26,762 nt of DNA from DAIRDK01 sp035403225 (GCA_035403225.1 DAONET010000034.1:1-26762); one strand, 5' to 3'. Positions 1 through 8,749 are shown, counted from the first letter of the stretch. Translations and numbers: made by a program. The notes: generated by a model not told the origin, from the letters alone.

Positions 1-104
1 CAGAAGGTTTTTATCTTCTAAACCAGTCAAGACCCTGTTTTATTTCTATCTGAAGATGTGGTACGGGAAAGATCTGCTGGCCGGTGCCCTGAATTTTTAG
101 CTGA
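1..104. other. Window edge, no gene seen
   Basis: This short stretch lies downstream of mqnB, which runs leftward. On the minus strand about 34 codons stay open here, ending at a TAA near position 13, but there is no ATG, so I do not call a gene. It could hold the 3' untranslated end of mqnB or a boundary to a gene outside the window. Confidence 0.4.
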
Positions 105-794
105 TCAGTCTTTGGTCAGGTCGAGGACGATCTCTTCCAGCGTTTTATTCAGATTTTTCAGAGCCAGGTTCAGGTTCCACTTGGTTTTATCGCGTTCGTT
201 GACGAAGTTGGAGATGGAGCGGATCTGCGTGTTTGGGATTCCGGCCGACAGGCAGGAGTATAGAAAAGCCGCGCCCTCCATGCTTTCGATGTCGGCGATG
301 GCGCTGTTTTCGTTCTGGCTCCTTCCGTTGGATGATCCATGGAGCGTGTTCACCGTGCTGCCTTTCACTTTCCGGAGTCGTTGAACGGATGGCGCCTCGA
401 TCGGCAGGTCATTGACCAGTCGTCCGCCCCGGAAGGGGTGAGCATCGGGATCCATCAATCCCAGTTCGAATACCGAAACCCTTCCGGTCTCTTCTTCGGC
501 GACGAGCTCGGGCAGGCAATCCTCCACCACCTCTGCCACCTCGCCGATGGGGAGGTCTGGCTTGAACGAGCCGGCGACACCGGCGTTAATGGCTGCAGTG
601 TAAGTTGTTCGTTCCAACTGCCTTCCCAGGTGGTAAGCAGTGACCATCATGCCGATCCCCGGCAGGAGAAGATCGATATGATGATGCAGAAAAGTGAACG
701 AGAGAAGGCGTGGCCCGCAGGATCCGGCAGGCGTGAGTTTGTTAACGAAAGGTCTTACTTCGAACGGGGTGGCCGATACGATGAGCAGGTTCAT
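105..794 (-). CDS. mqnB: Futalosine hydrolase (MqnB)
   Basis: This 229-residue protein belongs to the nucleoside phosphorylase/hydrolase fold and most resembles futalosine hydrolase, which removes hypoxanthine from futalosine to give dehypoxanthine futalosine in cytoplasmic menaquinone synthesis. Visible support: the N-terminal strand MNLLIVSATPFEV, a GVAGSF turn near residue 70, the segment DIESMEGAAF near residue 170, typical of the nucleoside-binding Met-Glu, and SNFVNERD further on, where the family's catalytic Asp lies. The open frame extends 26 codons upstream, but the ATG at 794 gives a normal start. A near-consensus -7 box on the minus strand (TACCTTTA, 820-827) would give a ~20-nt leader. 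It is transcribed away from the MFS gene. mqnE lies 6 kb away, so two steps of the same pathway are in this window. MTA/SAH nucleosidase is a less likely alternative. Confidence 0.88.
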   Translation of the reverse strand: MNLLIVSATPFEVRPFVNKLTPAGSCGPRLLSFTFLHHHIDLLLPGIGMMVTAYHLGRQLERTTYTAAINAGVAGSFKPDLPIGEVAEVVEDCLPELVAEEETGRVSVFELGLMDPDAHPFRGGRLVNDLPIEAPSVQRLRKVKGSTVNTLHGSSNGRSQNENSAIADIESMEGAAFLYSCLSAGIPNTQIRSISNFVNERDKTKWNLNLALKNLNKTLEEIVLDLTKD

Positions 795-888
795 AGGAGA
801 ATGACTGGTTTCAGGCCGATAAAGGTAAGAGAAAAACCATGAATCTAAATTTCCGGGATTATTCATCCACACAAAACGGAAACTTTGT

Positions 889-896
889 TAGCTTTG
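889..896 (+). promoter_or_regulatory. Bacteroidota -7 box for the MFS gene
   Basis: TAGCTTTG matches TAnnTTTG exactly. Transcription would begin near 903, about 27 nt before the ATG at 930. No clear TTG -33 element is seen at the usual distance. Confidence 0.6.
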
Positions 897-929
897 TGCC
901 ACAAACTTTTCAATCTCAAATCCTTTCTT

Positions 930-2351
930 ATGACTGAACGCGTTCAAAAGATCCTCAGCGACTCAAAGGCAGCACGCTGGATGGCTCTTGCGCTGGTATC
1001 GTTGACGATGCTGGCTGCTTACTACTTCGTTGATATGATTGCACCGCTGCAATCGCTGATGTCACTGGAACCATATAACTGGACTGCCAGCAACTATGGC
1101 TTTTTCTCCGGCTCGGAATACATGATGAATGTGCTGGGCTTTTTGATCATCTCAGGGATCATCCTGGATAAAATGGGTATTCGCTTCACCGGTTTGCTGG
1201 CGGCCTCCGTCATGCTCGTGGGAGGGCTTATCAAGATGTATGGACTGACTGAGTATTTCTCCAACGGTGGTTTCGGGTTTGCTTTCTTCAATTCTTTCTG
1301 GACATCCATGCCGGCTTCCGCCAAGTGCGCTGCCTTAGGTTACGGGATCTTCGGAATGGGTGTTGAAATGGCCGGGATCACTACCTCCAGAACGGTGGTG
1401 AAATGGTTTAAAGGTAAAGAATTGGGATTGGCCATGGGAATGCAGCTGGCCACTTCCAGGTTAGGCGCTTCGGTAGCTTTCTTCTTCTCCGCCAGGTTCG
1501 CCGGCGTGAAGATGGTCGATGGTGCCCTTACCGGCCATGTCCTGAATCCGGTTTACGTTGGGATAGCCTTGGTAAGTATCGGATTCCTGACTTTCCTGAC
1601 TTACACGTTCATGGATAAAAAATTGGATGCCCAAACAGGAACCGCAGGTCCCGGCGCAGATCCGACAGAAGAGTTCCATCTGAAAGACCTGGCCAAGATC
1701 ATCTCCAACCGCGGCTTTTTGATCATCTCCCTGCTTTGCGTACTCTTTTATTCCGGCGTGTTCCCCTTCCTGAAATACGCGGTGAACATGATGCAGAGCA
1801 AGCTCGGTGTCTCGCCTGAGATCGGCGGCATGATCTCCGGACTTCTCCCGGTGGGGACGATCATCCTGACTCCCATCATCGGTAATTACCTTGATCACAA
1901 AGGCAGAGGCGCTACCATGATGATCTTCGGATCAGCCTTGCTGATGCTGGCTCACCTCACTTATGCCATTGTTCCGCTTACCATCACCATTGCCATCATC
2001 GCCATTGTGGTGTTGGGGGTCGCATTCTCACTCATCCCTGCCGCCATGTGGCCTTCTGTTCCCAAGATCGTAGAAGAACGATACCTGGGCTCGGCCTACG
2101 CACTGGTATTTTATATTCAGAATATAGGTCTGATGTTTTTCCCGTGGCTGGTTGGTGTCATCCTGGATAAAGTGAATCCGGGTGTCACCCAACGTATTGC
2201 TGCCGGAGACATCACCGCAGTATATAATTATACCGTCCCGATGCTGGTGTTTGCCGGATTGGGCGCCTGCGCGATTGTCCTGGCCTTCTTACTGCTCCGG
2301 GAAGACCGTATCAAACATTACGGTTTGGAAGAACCGAATATTAAAAGCTAG
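930..2351 (+). CDS. MFS transporter, MFSD1-like
   Basis: A 473-residue, 12-helix major facilitator superfamily inner-membrane transporter. The motif after helix 2 reads DKMGIRFTG, the usual MFS motif A position, and its counterpart in the second half is NYLDHKGRGA. The hydrophilic loop between the halves is near residues 230-255. In the second half, WPSVPKIV followed by LGSAYALVFYIQNIGL resembles, from memory, the same region of animal MFSD1, described as a lysosomal dipeptide transporter; by that analogy a peptide or amino-acid substrate is possible, but this is inference. The frame is open from 885, but the ATG at 930 sits better behind the -7 box at 889-896. It is a single-gene transcription unit closed by the terminator at 2369-2400. 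Substrate unknown. Confidence 0.85.
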   Translation: MTERVQKILSDSKAARWMALALVSLTMLAAYYFVDMIAPLQSLMSLEPYNWTASNYGFFSGSEYMMNVLGFLIISGIILDKMGIRFTGLLAASVMLVGGLIKMYGLTEYFSNGGFGFAFFNSFWTSMPASAKCAALGYGIFGMGVEMAGITTSRTVVKWFKGKELGLAMGMQLATSRLGASVAFFFSARFAGVKMVDGALTGHVLNPVYVGIALVSIGFLTFLTYTFMDKKLDAQTGTAGPGADPTEEFHLKDLAKIISNRGFLIISLLCVLFYSGVFPFLKYAVNMMQSKLGVSPEIGGMISGLLPVGTIILTPIIGNYLDHKGRGATMMIFGSALLMLAHLTYAIVPLTITIAIIAIVVLGVAFSLIPAAMWPSVPKIVEERYLGSAYALVFYIQNIGLMFFPWLVGVILDKVNPGVTQRIAAGDITAVYNYTVPMLVFAGLGACAIVLAFLLLREDRIKHYGLEEPNIKS

Positions 2352-2368
2352 ACTGTTGTTACCTTCGG

Positions 2369-2400
2369 AAAAAGGGTGATCGGCCGATCACCCTTTTTTT
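2369..2400 (+). terminator. Intrinsic terminator after the MFS gene
   Basis: A perfect self-complementary stem (GGGTGATCGG at 2374-2383 with CCGATCACCC at 2384-2393) is flanked by five A before and seven T after. It lies 18 nt behind the MFS stop codon. Because the A and T tracts mirror each other it could work both ways, although no minus-strand gene ends here. Confidence 0.9.
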
Positions 2401-2412
2401 GTGCTGTTTTAG

Positions 2413-2420
2413 TATCTTTG
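2413..2420 (+). promoter_or_regulatory. -7 box for the protease operon
   Basis: TATCTTTG fits TAnnTTTG. It lies 19 nt before the ATG at 2440, so the leader would be short. It directly follows the MFS terminator, marking the start of a new transcription unit. Confidence 0.6.
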
Positions 2421-2439
2421 TTGAACAAACCTCAGACCC

Positions 2440-5235
2440 ATGAAATCACTCCGAGCATTGCTGGCGATTCTTGTTTTTACAGGAATAGCCGGGTTGGCCT
2501 TTCCGGCAATAGTGCCGGTAGAGCAGGCGAAACAGGTAGCTGTCGCGGCGTGGATCGAAAAAACTCATCAGCCGGCTGCCGTGGATGCCTCTTTGTTCAG
2601 CGGATCCTCTGTCGCCATGAACCCCGAAGGCAAGCCGGTTTATTATGCATTCAATGTATCAGGAAACAAGGGATTCATCCTGATCTCCGGCGATGACCGC
2701 GTAATGCCGGTCCTGGGATGGTCGCTCCGGGGATCGTATGAAGATACCAACCGGCCACCTGCCTTTACCTGGTTTATGAAAGGAATTACGGGACAGATCG
2801 ATCAGGTGATCGGATCGGAGGACACCCCCGAACCGGCTGTCACCGTTGAATGGAACAGGTACCTGTCGGCTGCTTTTGTGCCGATGGATGCGCCGGAGAC
2901 AGACCCGCTGATCCAGACACGATGGGATCAGGGTTGTTTTTATAATGAGATGTGCCCTCCGGATGCTGCCGCTGTGACCACCTGTTTTCATGCCCTCACC
3001 GGTTGTGGTGCTACAGCCATGGCACAGATCCTGAAATTTTGGGGATCGCCTGTCCATGGCACCGGGTCCTATGGTTATAACCATCCGACGTATGGATATC
3101 TGTTCGCGGATTTCGGGGCTGCCACCTACCAATATGACCAGATGCCCGATACCCTCTCCGGGAGCAATGCCGAAGTGGCGAAACTGATCTACCATTGCGG
3201 TGTCGCACAGGAGATGGACTACGGAGTGGAAGCCTCGACTTCGCTGATCTCGGTCATTGATAATGCTTTTCGTGATTATTTCAACTTTAGCTCTACCCTC
3301 AACTGGAAATCACGCGGATCTTATAGCTCCGCTGAGTGGGAAACTATGTTACGGGGAGAACTGGATGCCGGTCGCCCGCTGTTTTATTATGGGAACGACA
3401 ACGTGGCAACAGGCCATGCTTTTATCTGCGATGGTTATCAGGGCACTTCATACTTCCATTTTAACTGGGGATGGAGTGGTAGTTACGACGGCTATTTCCT
3501 TCTCGATGACCTCACTCCCGGCGGATCGTCATTCACCGCCAATCAACAGGCTGTCTTCGACCTCTTTCCCGAAGTGACACCTGTATCATATACCATGGAT
3601 TTTGAATCGGTCAATGATTTCTCCCTCACCTTTTCGCCCTGGAAAGTGATAGATCAGGATGGGAGCCCGACCTATACCATTACCGATCACACCTTTCCCA
3701 ATAACGGCGAACCTATGGCTTTTATCGCTTTTAATCCCGAAGGGGTGACTCCTTCCATGAGCGGTGATGCCGAAATTCAGCCACACGGCGGATCACGATT
3801 TGGCGCCTGTTTCTCCGCTACATCACCCCCTAATAACGATTGGTTTATCTCTCCCGCTATTCAGATGAAAAATAATGGATGGTTCTCTTGCTGGGTGAAA
3901 TCTTATACCGATTCCTACGGACTGGAGAAATATAAAGTGGCTGTTTCCACCACCGATACCACCCCGGCCAGTTTTACTGTGATCTCCGGTGCCAATGCCC
4001 TGGAAGCTCCGATTGACTGGACACAAAAGACCTTCGACCTGTCGGAATATGAGGGCAGAAAGATCTACGTGGCGATCCAATGTGTTTCCTCCGACGCTTT
4101 CATCTTCATGATCGACGATCTGGAAGTGAACTCGGGAGGTACGGAAAACCTGATCGCTGATTTTACCGGACAACCGACTACCATCAATCAGGGAGAGACC
4201 GTTGATTTTACGGATGCTACGATAGGTTCTCCGATCATCTGGCAATGGAATTTCCAGGGAGGAACACCCGCTACTTCTAATGAACAGAACCCAACCGGTA
4301 TCCGGTATAACACACCGGGCACCTACAACGTGACACTGACCGTCAATGATGGCACCGAAACCGATACCAAACTGAAGAACGGATACATTACTGTCAAAGA
4401 AACGCTGCCATCGCATATGACACTCGATTTCGAAGGATTGTCGGATTTTACCACAAGTTTTGATCCATGGACGGTGAATGATGTGAACGGAGGGCAGACC
4501 TATACCATCCAGGATGTTACTTTCCCCGGCCAGGGAAACCCGATGGCCTGGATCTGTTTTAACCCTTCGGCGACCACACCGCCGATGACCAGCCTGATAC
4601 CACACTCCGGAGCAAAAGTAGGCGCCTCTTTCTCTTCCATACCCGCCTATGCTCCCAGCAAAAAATGGCTGATTTCTCCCAAAATGTACCTGGGGATCAA
4701 CGGGAAGCTGGAACTGTGGGTGCAGAGCTACACCGATGCCTACGGGCTGGAAGAGTATAATGTCTGCGTGTCGGAGACAGGAACAGCCCCCGGGGATTTC
4801 ACCTGCCTGAATGGCTCCATCCCGGAAAAGGCGCCACTGACATGGACATTACGCAGTTATCCGCTGAAAAACTATGCCGGGAAAGAGGTGTATCTGGGTA
4901 TTGAATGCGTATCCAACGACGCTTTTATCTTTCTCATCGATGATATCTCCATCACCAGCACCGTCGGATTGGATGAAAAAGAAGCAGCCGGGTGTCTGGT
5001 CTATCCGAATCCGGTTTCAGCAATGCTGTATGTGAAATTTATTCAGGATAGTCCTGATTCATTCACGATGGACTTATACAATACGATCGGGATGAAAGTC
5101 CGGTCCGTTGCATCAGATCATCCGGGTGATATGCCGGTTGGAATGAACATCGCCGGATTATCGGAAGGTGTCTATTTTTTGAAGATTCATGATGGTTCTT
5201 CCTCCATCACCAAAAAAGTCATGGTCGTTGAATAA
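2440..5235 (+). CDS. C10 family cysteine protease with adhesin/PKD domains, T9SS cargo
   Basis: A secreted 931-residue protease of the streptopain/interpain family (MEROPS C10). Order: signal peptide (1-22); Spi-type inhibitory prodomain (~23-130); catalytic domain (~155-380) with Cys189 in GCGATAMAQILKFW, His326 in GHAFICDGY, and Asn342-Trp343 in FHFNWGWSG; a cleaved-adhesin/choice-of-anchor-J domain (~386-566); a PKD domain (~569-655, WQWNFQGG and PGTYNVTLTV); a second adhesin domain (~660-843); and a T9SS type A sorting domain (~845-931, VYPNP and GVYFLKI). All catalytic residues are present, so it should be active after prodomain removal. T9SS would carry it across the outer membrane for anchoring or release. 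It is first in an operon; the serine protease starts 16 bp downstream. The two adhesin copies are clearly related, pointing to internal duplication. Likely role: breakdown of external protein; the substrate is not known. Confidence 0.9.
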   Translation: MKSLRALLAILVFTGIAGLAFPAIVPVEQAKQVAVAAWIEKTHQPAAVDASLFSGSSVAMNPEGKPVYYAFNVSGNKGFILISGDDRVMPVLGWSLRGSYEDTNRPPAFTWFMKGITGQIDQVIGSEDTPEPAVTVEWNRYLSAAFVPMDAPETDPLIQTRWDQGCFYNEMCPPDAAAVTTCFHALTGCGATAMAQILKFWGSPVHGTGSYGYNHPTYGYLFADFGAATYQYDQMPDTLSGSNAEVAKLIYHCGVAQEMDYGVEASTSLISVIDNAFRDYFNFSSTLNWKSRGSYSSAEWETMLRGELDAGRPLFYYGNDNVATGHAFICDGYQGTSYFHFNWGWSGSYDGYFLLDDLTPGGSSFTANQQAVFDLFPEVTPVSYTMDFESVNDFSLTFSPWKVIDQDGSPTYTITDHTFPNNGEPMAFIAFNPEGVTPSMSGDAEIQPHGGSRFGACFSATSPPNNDWFISPAIQMKNNGWFSCWVKSYTDSYGLEKYKVAVSTTDTTPASFTVISGANALEAPIDWTQKTFDLSEYEGRKIYVAIQCVSSDAFIFMIDDLEVNSGGTENLIADFTGQPTTINQGETVDFTDATIGSPIIWQWNFQGGTPATSNEQNPTGIRYNTPGTYNVTLTVNDGTETDTKLKNGYITVKETLPSHMTLDFEGLSDFTTSFDPWTVNDVNGGQTYTIQDVTFPGQGNPMAWICFNPSATTPPMTSLIPHSGAKVGASFSSIPAYAPSKKWLISPKMYLGINGKLELWVQSYTDAYGLEEYNVCVSETGTAPGDFTCLNGSIPEKAPLTWTLRSYPLKNYAGKEVYLGIECVSNDAFIFLIDDISITSTVGLDEKEAAGCLVYPNPVSAMLYVKFIQDSPDSFTMDLYNTIGMKVRSVASDHPGDMPVGMNIAGLSEGVYFLKIHDGSSSITKKVMVVE

Positions 5236-5251
5236 AAGAAATCACAAAATA

Positions 5252-6910
5252 ATGCGCAGGATCCTTTTTCTCCCGGTCATCATTTTATCCTTTTGGTTGT
5301 TCTCCATTCCGGTTTCAGCTCAGCTAAGCGCGGGCGGAGAACCGGCCGGCAAGGGTGCCAAAGCCATTATGCCTGCTGTTCCTGTCATCACCTTGGCAGC
5401 CCCCGACCCGGTGACTCTCGCTGAGCAGGATGCTTTGGAACCGGTGCCTTACCGTTTTGCCGTCACGGTCCCCTGTGAAACCGATATGACAAAGAGCGGA
5501 TCGTGGCAGACACAGCCGGACGGAAGCAACATCTGTGTTTTAGCGGTGGAGGCGCCGGGAGCAAAGGCGCTGTCGCTTTTCTTCGATTCCTTTTATATCC
5601 CCGCTGGCGGGAAGCTTTTTATCTATAATGAAAAAACGGGGCAGATGCTTGGCGCCTATACTTCCGCCAATAATAATACTGCCGGCACCTTCGCTACACA
5701 ACTGATCCACGGTGATCGCCTGATGGTGGAGTACGACCAGCCTGCCGGTGCAGTGATGACTCCCGGACTTCGCATCAGCCGAGTTGCCTGGGCTTACCGG
5801 GGTGTACAGGAGCCGGGTGCGACACGTGGTTTCGGTGGATCGGATTCCTGTGAAGTGAATGTGAACTGCTGGGAAGAAGGTCATAACTACCAGGTGGCCC
5901 GGAAAGGGGTCGTCAGGATCCAGGTAGCCAGAAACGGTGGCCTGTTCTGGTGCTCGGGCTCTCTGATCAACAATACCCGCTTCGATGGTACTCCTTACCT
6001 GATTTCTGCCGATCATTGTTACAAGAATGCTACTGCCGACGATTTGCAGAATTGGCTCTTCTACTTCGGATATGAAGCGCCCGGCTGCGAAAATCCGGTC
6101 CTGCCGCCGCAGGAGAAAGCGCTGATGGGCGCCACCCTTAAGGCGCGTGCCGGTGATGTTTACCTGGGAGGATCAGACTTCCTGCTGCTTCTGCTAAACG
6201 ACACCATCCCCGATACCTTCGACGTTTACCTTAACGGGTGGGACAGGTCAGGACTGTCTGTTTCCAGCGGTGTGGACATGCATCATCCGCAAGGAGATAT
6301 AAAAAAAATATCCACCTTTACGAATCCGCTTGTCACCACACACTGGGTGCCGGGAGGCGGTGATACGCACTGGGAAGTGATCTGGAGCGGGACACCCAAC
6401 GGACATGGCGTGACCGAACCCGGCAGCTCGGGATCAGCCCTTTTCGACAGTGCGGGCCTGATTATCGGGACGGAGACCGGCGGCGGGGCATCCTGTGATT
6501 CCTTTGACCTCTCGGAACCGGATTACTTCGGAAAAATATCCTACTCGTGGGCTTCCAACGGAAACAGCCCTTCCGGCCAGCTGAAGCCATGGCTCGACCC
6601 CGACAATACCGGGGAAGAAAAGATCGGCGGAAGACCATTGGCTGTCGAAACCCCTGCTCCTTCGGCCACGTTATCGGCCTTCCCCAATCCGGCCAGGGAT
6701 AAACTGACAGTAACCATGAAAGGATGGGGAACGAAAAATTCATTTCAGGTGACGCTGTTTGACGGACGGGGCGTCCCGGTGCTTTCCGAAAGCCGTTCGT
6801 TCATAACCCATCGTGAAACATTTGACCTGCCTGCTTTCTCGCCGGGATTATACCTCCTGAGGGTTTCCGGTCCGACCGGAACGATGGTTCAGAAAATTGT
6901 GATACAATGA
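5252..6910 (+). CDS. Trypsin-fold serine endopeptidase (lysyl endopeptidase-like), T9SS cargo
   Basis: A 552-residue secreted serine protease. The ATG at 5252 starts a clean signal peptide (MRRILFLPVIILSFWLFSIP, then VSAQ); the upstream codons overlap the preceding gene and are not needed. The N-terminal ~200 residues form an extended propeptide-like region. The S1 catalytic triad is readable: His255 in SADHCY, Asp309 in GGSDFLLLL, Ser393 in GSSGSALF. The layout resembles Achromobacter lysyl endopeptidase and similar Bacteroidota T9SS proteases; cleavage after Lys is only inferred. The last ~80 residues form the T9SS type A sorting domain (FPNPARDKLTV, then GLYLLRV). It is second in the operon, 16 bp after the C10 protease, and its stop overlaps the start of mqnE. 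The two proteases probably act together outside the cell. Confidence 0.85.
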   Translation: MRRILFLPVIILSFWLFSIPVSAQLSAGGEPAGKGAKAIMPAVPVITLAAPDPVTLAEQDALEPVPYRFAVTVPCETDMTKSGSWQTQPDGSNICVLAVEAPGAKALSLFFDSFYIPAGGKLFIYNEKTGQMLGAYTSANNNTAGTFATQLIHGDRLMVEYDQPAGAVMTPGLRISRVAWAYRGVQEPGATRGFGGSDSCEVNVNCWEEGHNYQVARKGVVRIQVARNGGLFWCSGSLINNTRFDGTPYLISADHCYKNATADDLQNWLFYFGYEAPGCENPVLPPQEKALMGATLKARAGDVYLGGSDFLLLLLNDTIPDTFDVYLNGWDRSGLSVSSGVDMHHPQGDIKKISTFTNPLVTTHWVPGGGDTHWEVIWSGTPNGHGVTEPGSSGSALFDSAGLIIGTETGGGASCDSFDLSEPDYFGKISYSWASNGNSPSGQLKPWLDPDNTGEEKIGGRPLAVETPAPSATLSAFPNPARDKLTVTMKGWGTKNSFQVTLFDGRGVPVLSESRSFITHRETFDLPAFSPGLYLLRVSGPTGTMVQKIVIQ

Positions 6911-8037
6911 CAGAATATTTACGGGATCAAATCCGTGAAGTGATTTCACATCCGGGAATCAATACGGATATGAAACGAATTGCCGGGATGATACTCGACG
7001 AAAAACGTATCTCCCCGGACGACGGGCTCCTGCTGTTTGAACAGGGCGAACCCGGTTTTTTAGGGATGCTGGCCGGCTTTGTCCGGAAGAAGAAAAATGA
7101 TGATGAGGTTTATTTCATCCGCAACTTCCATATCGAACCCACGAATGTTTGCGTGAACAAATGCAGGTTCTGCTCTTATTCGCATCATTTCAGCAAGATC
7201 AGATGGGAACTCACCCCGGAGGAGATCCTGGAGAAAGTGAAAACCCAGGGCCCCGATGTCAGGGAGATCCATATCACCGGCGCCGTCCACCCCGAAAGGG
7301 ATCTGACCTACTACGGCGACCTGCTGAAGGCGATCAGGGCTCTGCGTCCCGACCTGCACATTAAAGCCTATTCGGCCGTGGAGCTCGATTACATGATCAC
7401 CAGGTCGGGCCTGAGCTTTGAAGAGGGTATCCGTTACCTGAATCAGTGCGGACTTGATTCAATCCCCGGAGGGGGAGCCGAGATCTTTGATGAGGCCATA
7501 CGAAAGGAAATCGCCCCCACTAAATCGAGCCCGGAGGTGTGGTTGAAGATCCATGAGACCGCACACCAACTTGGTCTTACTTCCAACGCTACCATGCTTT
7601 ATGGCCATATTGAATCCTTTGCTCACCGGATCGACCACATGGAACGACTGCGTAAACTGCAGGATATCACGAGAGGATTCAATGCATTCATCCCGCTGAA
7701 ATTCAGAAATAAAAACCATGAACTGGGAGATATTCCCGAAACCTCGGTCGTGGAGGACATGAGAAACTACGCGGTTTCCAGAATCTATCTCGATAATTTT
7801 CCGCATCTGAAAGCATACTGGCCGGCCATCGGAAAGACGAATGCCCAGCTGGCTCTTGATTTCGGGGTGGATGACCTGGACGGCACCATCAACGATTCGA
7901 CCCGGATCTATTCGCTGGCCGGCGCAGATGATCAGAATCCGGTCATGACTACGGCCGAGATGGAAGATTTTATTCGGAAAGCGGGGAAAGTGCCGGTGGA
8001 ACGGGATTCTCTGTACAGGAAGATAACCCTTCGCTGA
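6907..8037 (+). CDS. mqnE: Aminofutalosine synthase (MqnE), radical SAM
   Basis: This 376-residue radical SAM enzyme joins 3-((1-carboxyvinyl)oxy)benzoate to SAM-derived adenosyl radical to make aminofutalosine, an early step of futalosine-type menaquinone synthesis. The cluster-binding cysteines are Cys82, Cys86 and Cys89 in CVNKCRFC (CX3CX2C). Other signs are EIHITGAVHPE, IPGGGAEIF near residue 190, FIPLKFRNKNHELG, and DLDGTINDSTRIYSLAGA, which match Bacteroidota MqnE rather than MqnC, where the corresponding segment normally reads WTFQPENT. The ATG overlaps the TGA of the upstream protease (ATGA), so translation is probably coupled. The last 68 bp are overlapped by plsC on the other strand. 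Cytoplasmic. mqnB at the left edge acts later in the route. Confidence 0.93.
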   Translation: MTEYLRDQIREVISHPGINTDMKRIAGMILDEKRISPDDGLLLFEQGEPGFLGMLAGFVRKKKNDDEVYFIRNFHIEPTNVCVNKCRFCSYSHHFSKIRWELTPEEILEKVKTQGPDVREIHITGAVHPERDLTYYGDLLKAIRALRPDLHIKAYSAVELDYMITRSGLSFEEGIRYLNQCGLDSIPGGGAEIFDEAIRKEIAPTKSSPEVWLKIHETAHQLGLTSNATMLYGHIESFAHRIDHMERLRKLQDITRGFNAFIPLKFRNKNHELGDIPETSVVEDMRNYAVSRIYLDNFPHLKAYWPAIGKTNAQLALDFGVDDLDGTINDSTRIYSLAGADDQNPVMTTAEMEDFIRKAGKVPVERDSLYRKITLR

Positions 8038-8749
8038 TGACCTCCCGAACCCGGGATGCCAGTTTTTTGTTGTCATCCCCGGCAAACAGTGAATAGGGGA
8101 GAGGATCCATCACGATGACCCGCATATCGTGGTTCCGGTGAATCAGAAAGCCTCCTTTTTTAATCGCTTTATTGGTCCCGTAGATGACAATGGGAACGAC
8201 CGGAACCTTTGTTTCCAGCGCAATGCGGAAAGCGCCTGTTTTGAAAGGCTGAATGGATCCATCTTTCGAACGGGTTCCTTCGGGGAAGATCATCACCGGG
8301 CTGCCTTTACGGATCGTCTCCTTACATCGCTCCACCATCTGGTTGATACTGCTTTTCTTTCCCCGTTGCAGTGGGATGTACCGGTTCATCGCCATGCACC
8401 ATCCGACAAACGGAGCCCAGAACAACGATTTCTTGGAAACCCATTTAAAGTGCGTCATGAGTTGATAGATGACCAGAATGTCGGCGCCTGACTGGTGATT
8501 GGAAACCATCACGAAAGGCGTCTTCCGGGGAATCTTCTCTTTGCCGGAGACCCTGATCTTCCACAACGGATTCAGCAAGCAAACCAGGATGGCCCAATAA
8601 CTCGAGAAACGGTGCAGGAGAACAAGCCGGCGGTCAAAAGGCAAGGTGAACAACCAGATCACGACCGACACCGGAAAAAGGAGGGCAGCTGTGGCGAAGA
8701 GCTCGAACCATGTCCACAAGGATAAAAAGAAGGTCAGCAGTCTTTGCAT
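7970..8749 (-). CDS. plsC: 1-acyl-sn-glycerol-3-phosphate acyltransferase (PlsC family)
   Basis: A 259-residue membrane-bound acyltransferase that adds the second acyl chain to lysophosphatidic acid in phospholipid synthesis. Motif I is NHQSGAD with His85 and Asp90; motif III is FPEGTRS at 155-161; VPVVPIVIYGT is the usual motif IV. One or two N-terminal hydrophobic helices (residues ~5-35) anchor it in the inner membrane. I chose the ATG at 8749; a TTG at 8770 would add seven residues and abut the rluD stop. It is the last gene of the PASTA-T9SS-rluD-plsC operon. The final ~21 residues, rich in Pro and Ser, are encoded opposite mqnE and lie beyond the conserved domain, so the frame seems to have been extended into its neighbour. 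Confidence 0.88.
   Translation of the reverse strand: MQRLLTFFLSLWTWFELFATAALLFPVSVVIWLFTLPFDRRLVLLHRFSSYWAILVCLLNPLWKIRVSGKEKIPRKTPFVMVSNHQSGADILVIYQLMTHFKWVSKKSLFWAPFVGWCMAMNRYIPLQRGKKSSINQMVERCKETIRKGSPVMIFPEGTRSKDGSIQPFKTGAFRIALETKVPVVPIVIYGTNKAIKKGGFLIHRNHDMRVIVMDPLPYSLFAGDDNKKLASRVREVISEGLSSCTENPVPPALSPLSE

Noticed and set aside
58..415. Plus-strand frames at the left edge
   Set aside because: They are the shadow of mqnB, which has clear family motifs on minus.
3823..4605. A 260-codon minus-strand frame inside the C10 protease gene
   Set aside because: It lies opposite the adhesin and PKD domains, which are clearly coding on plus. Its translation is rich in Arg, His and Gly and shows no domain.
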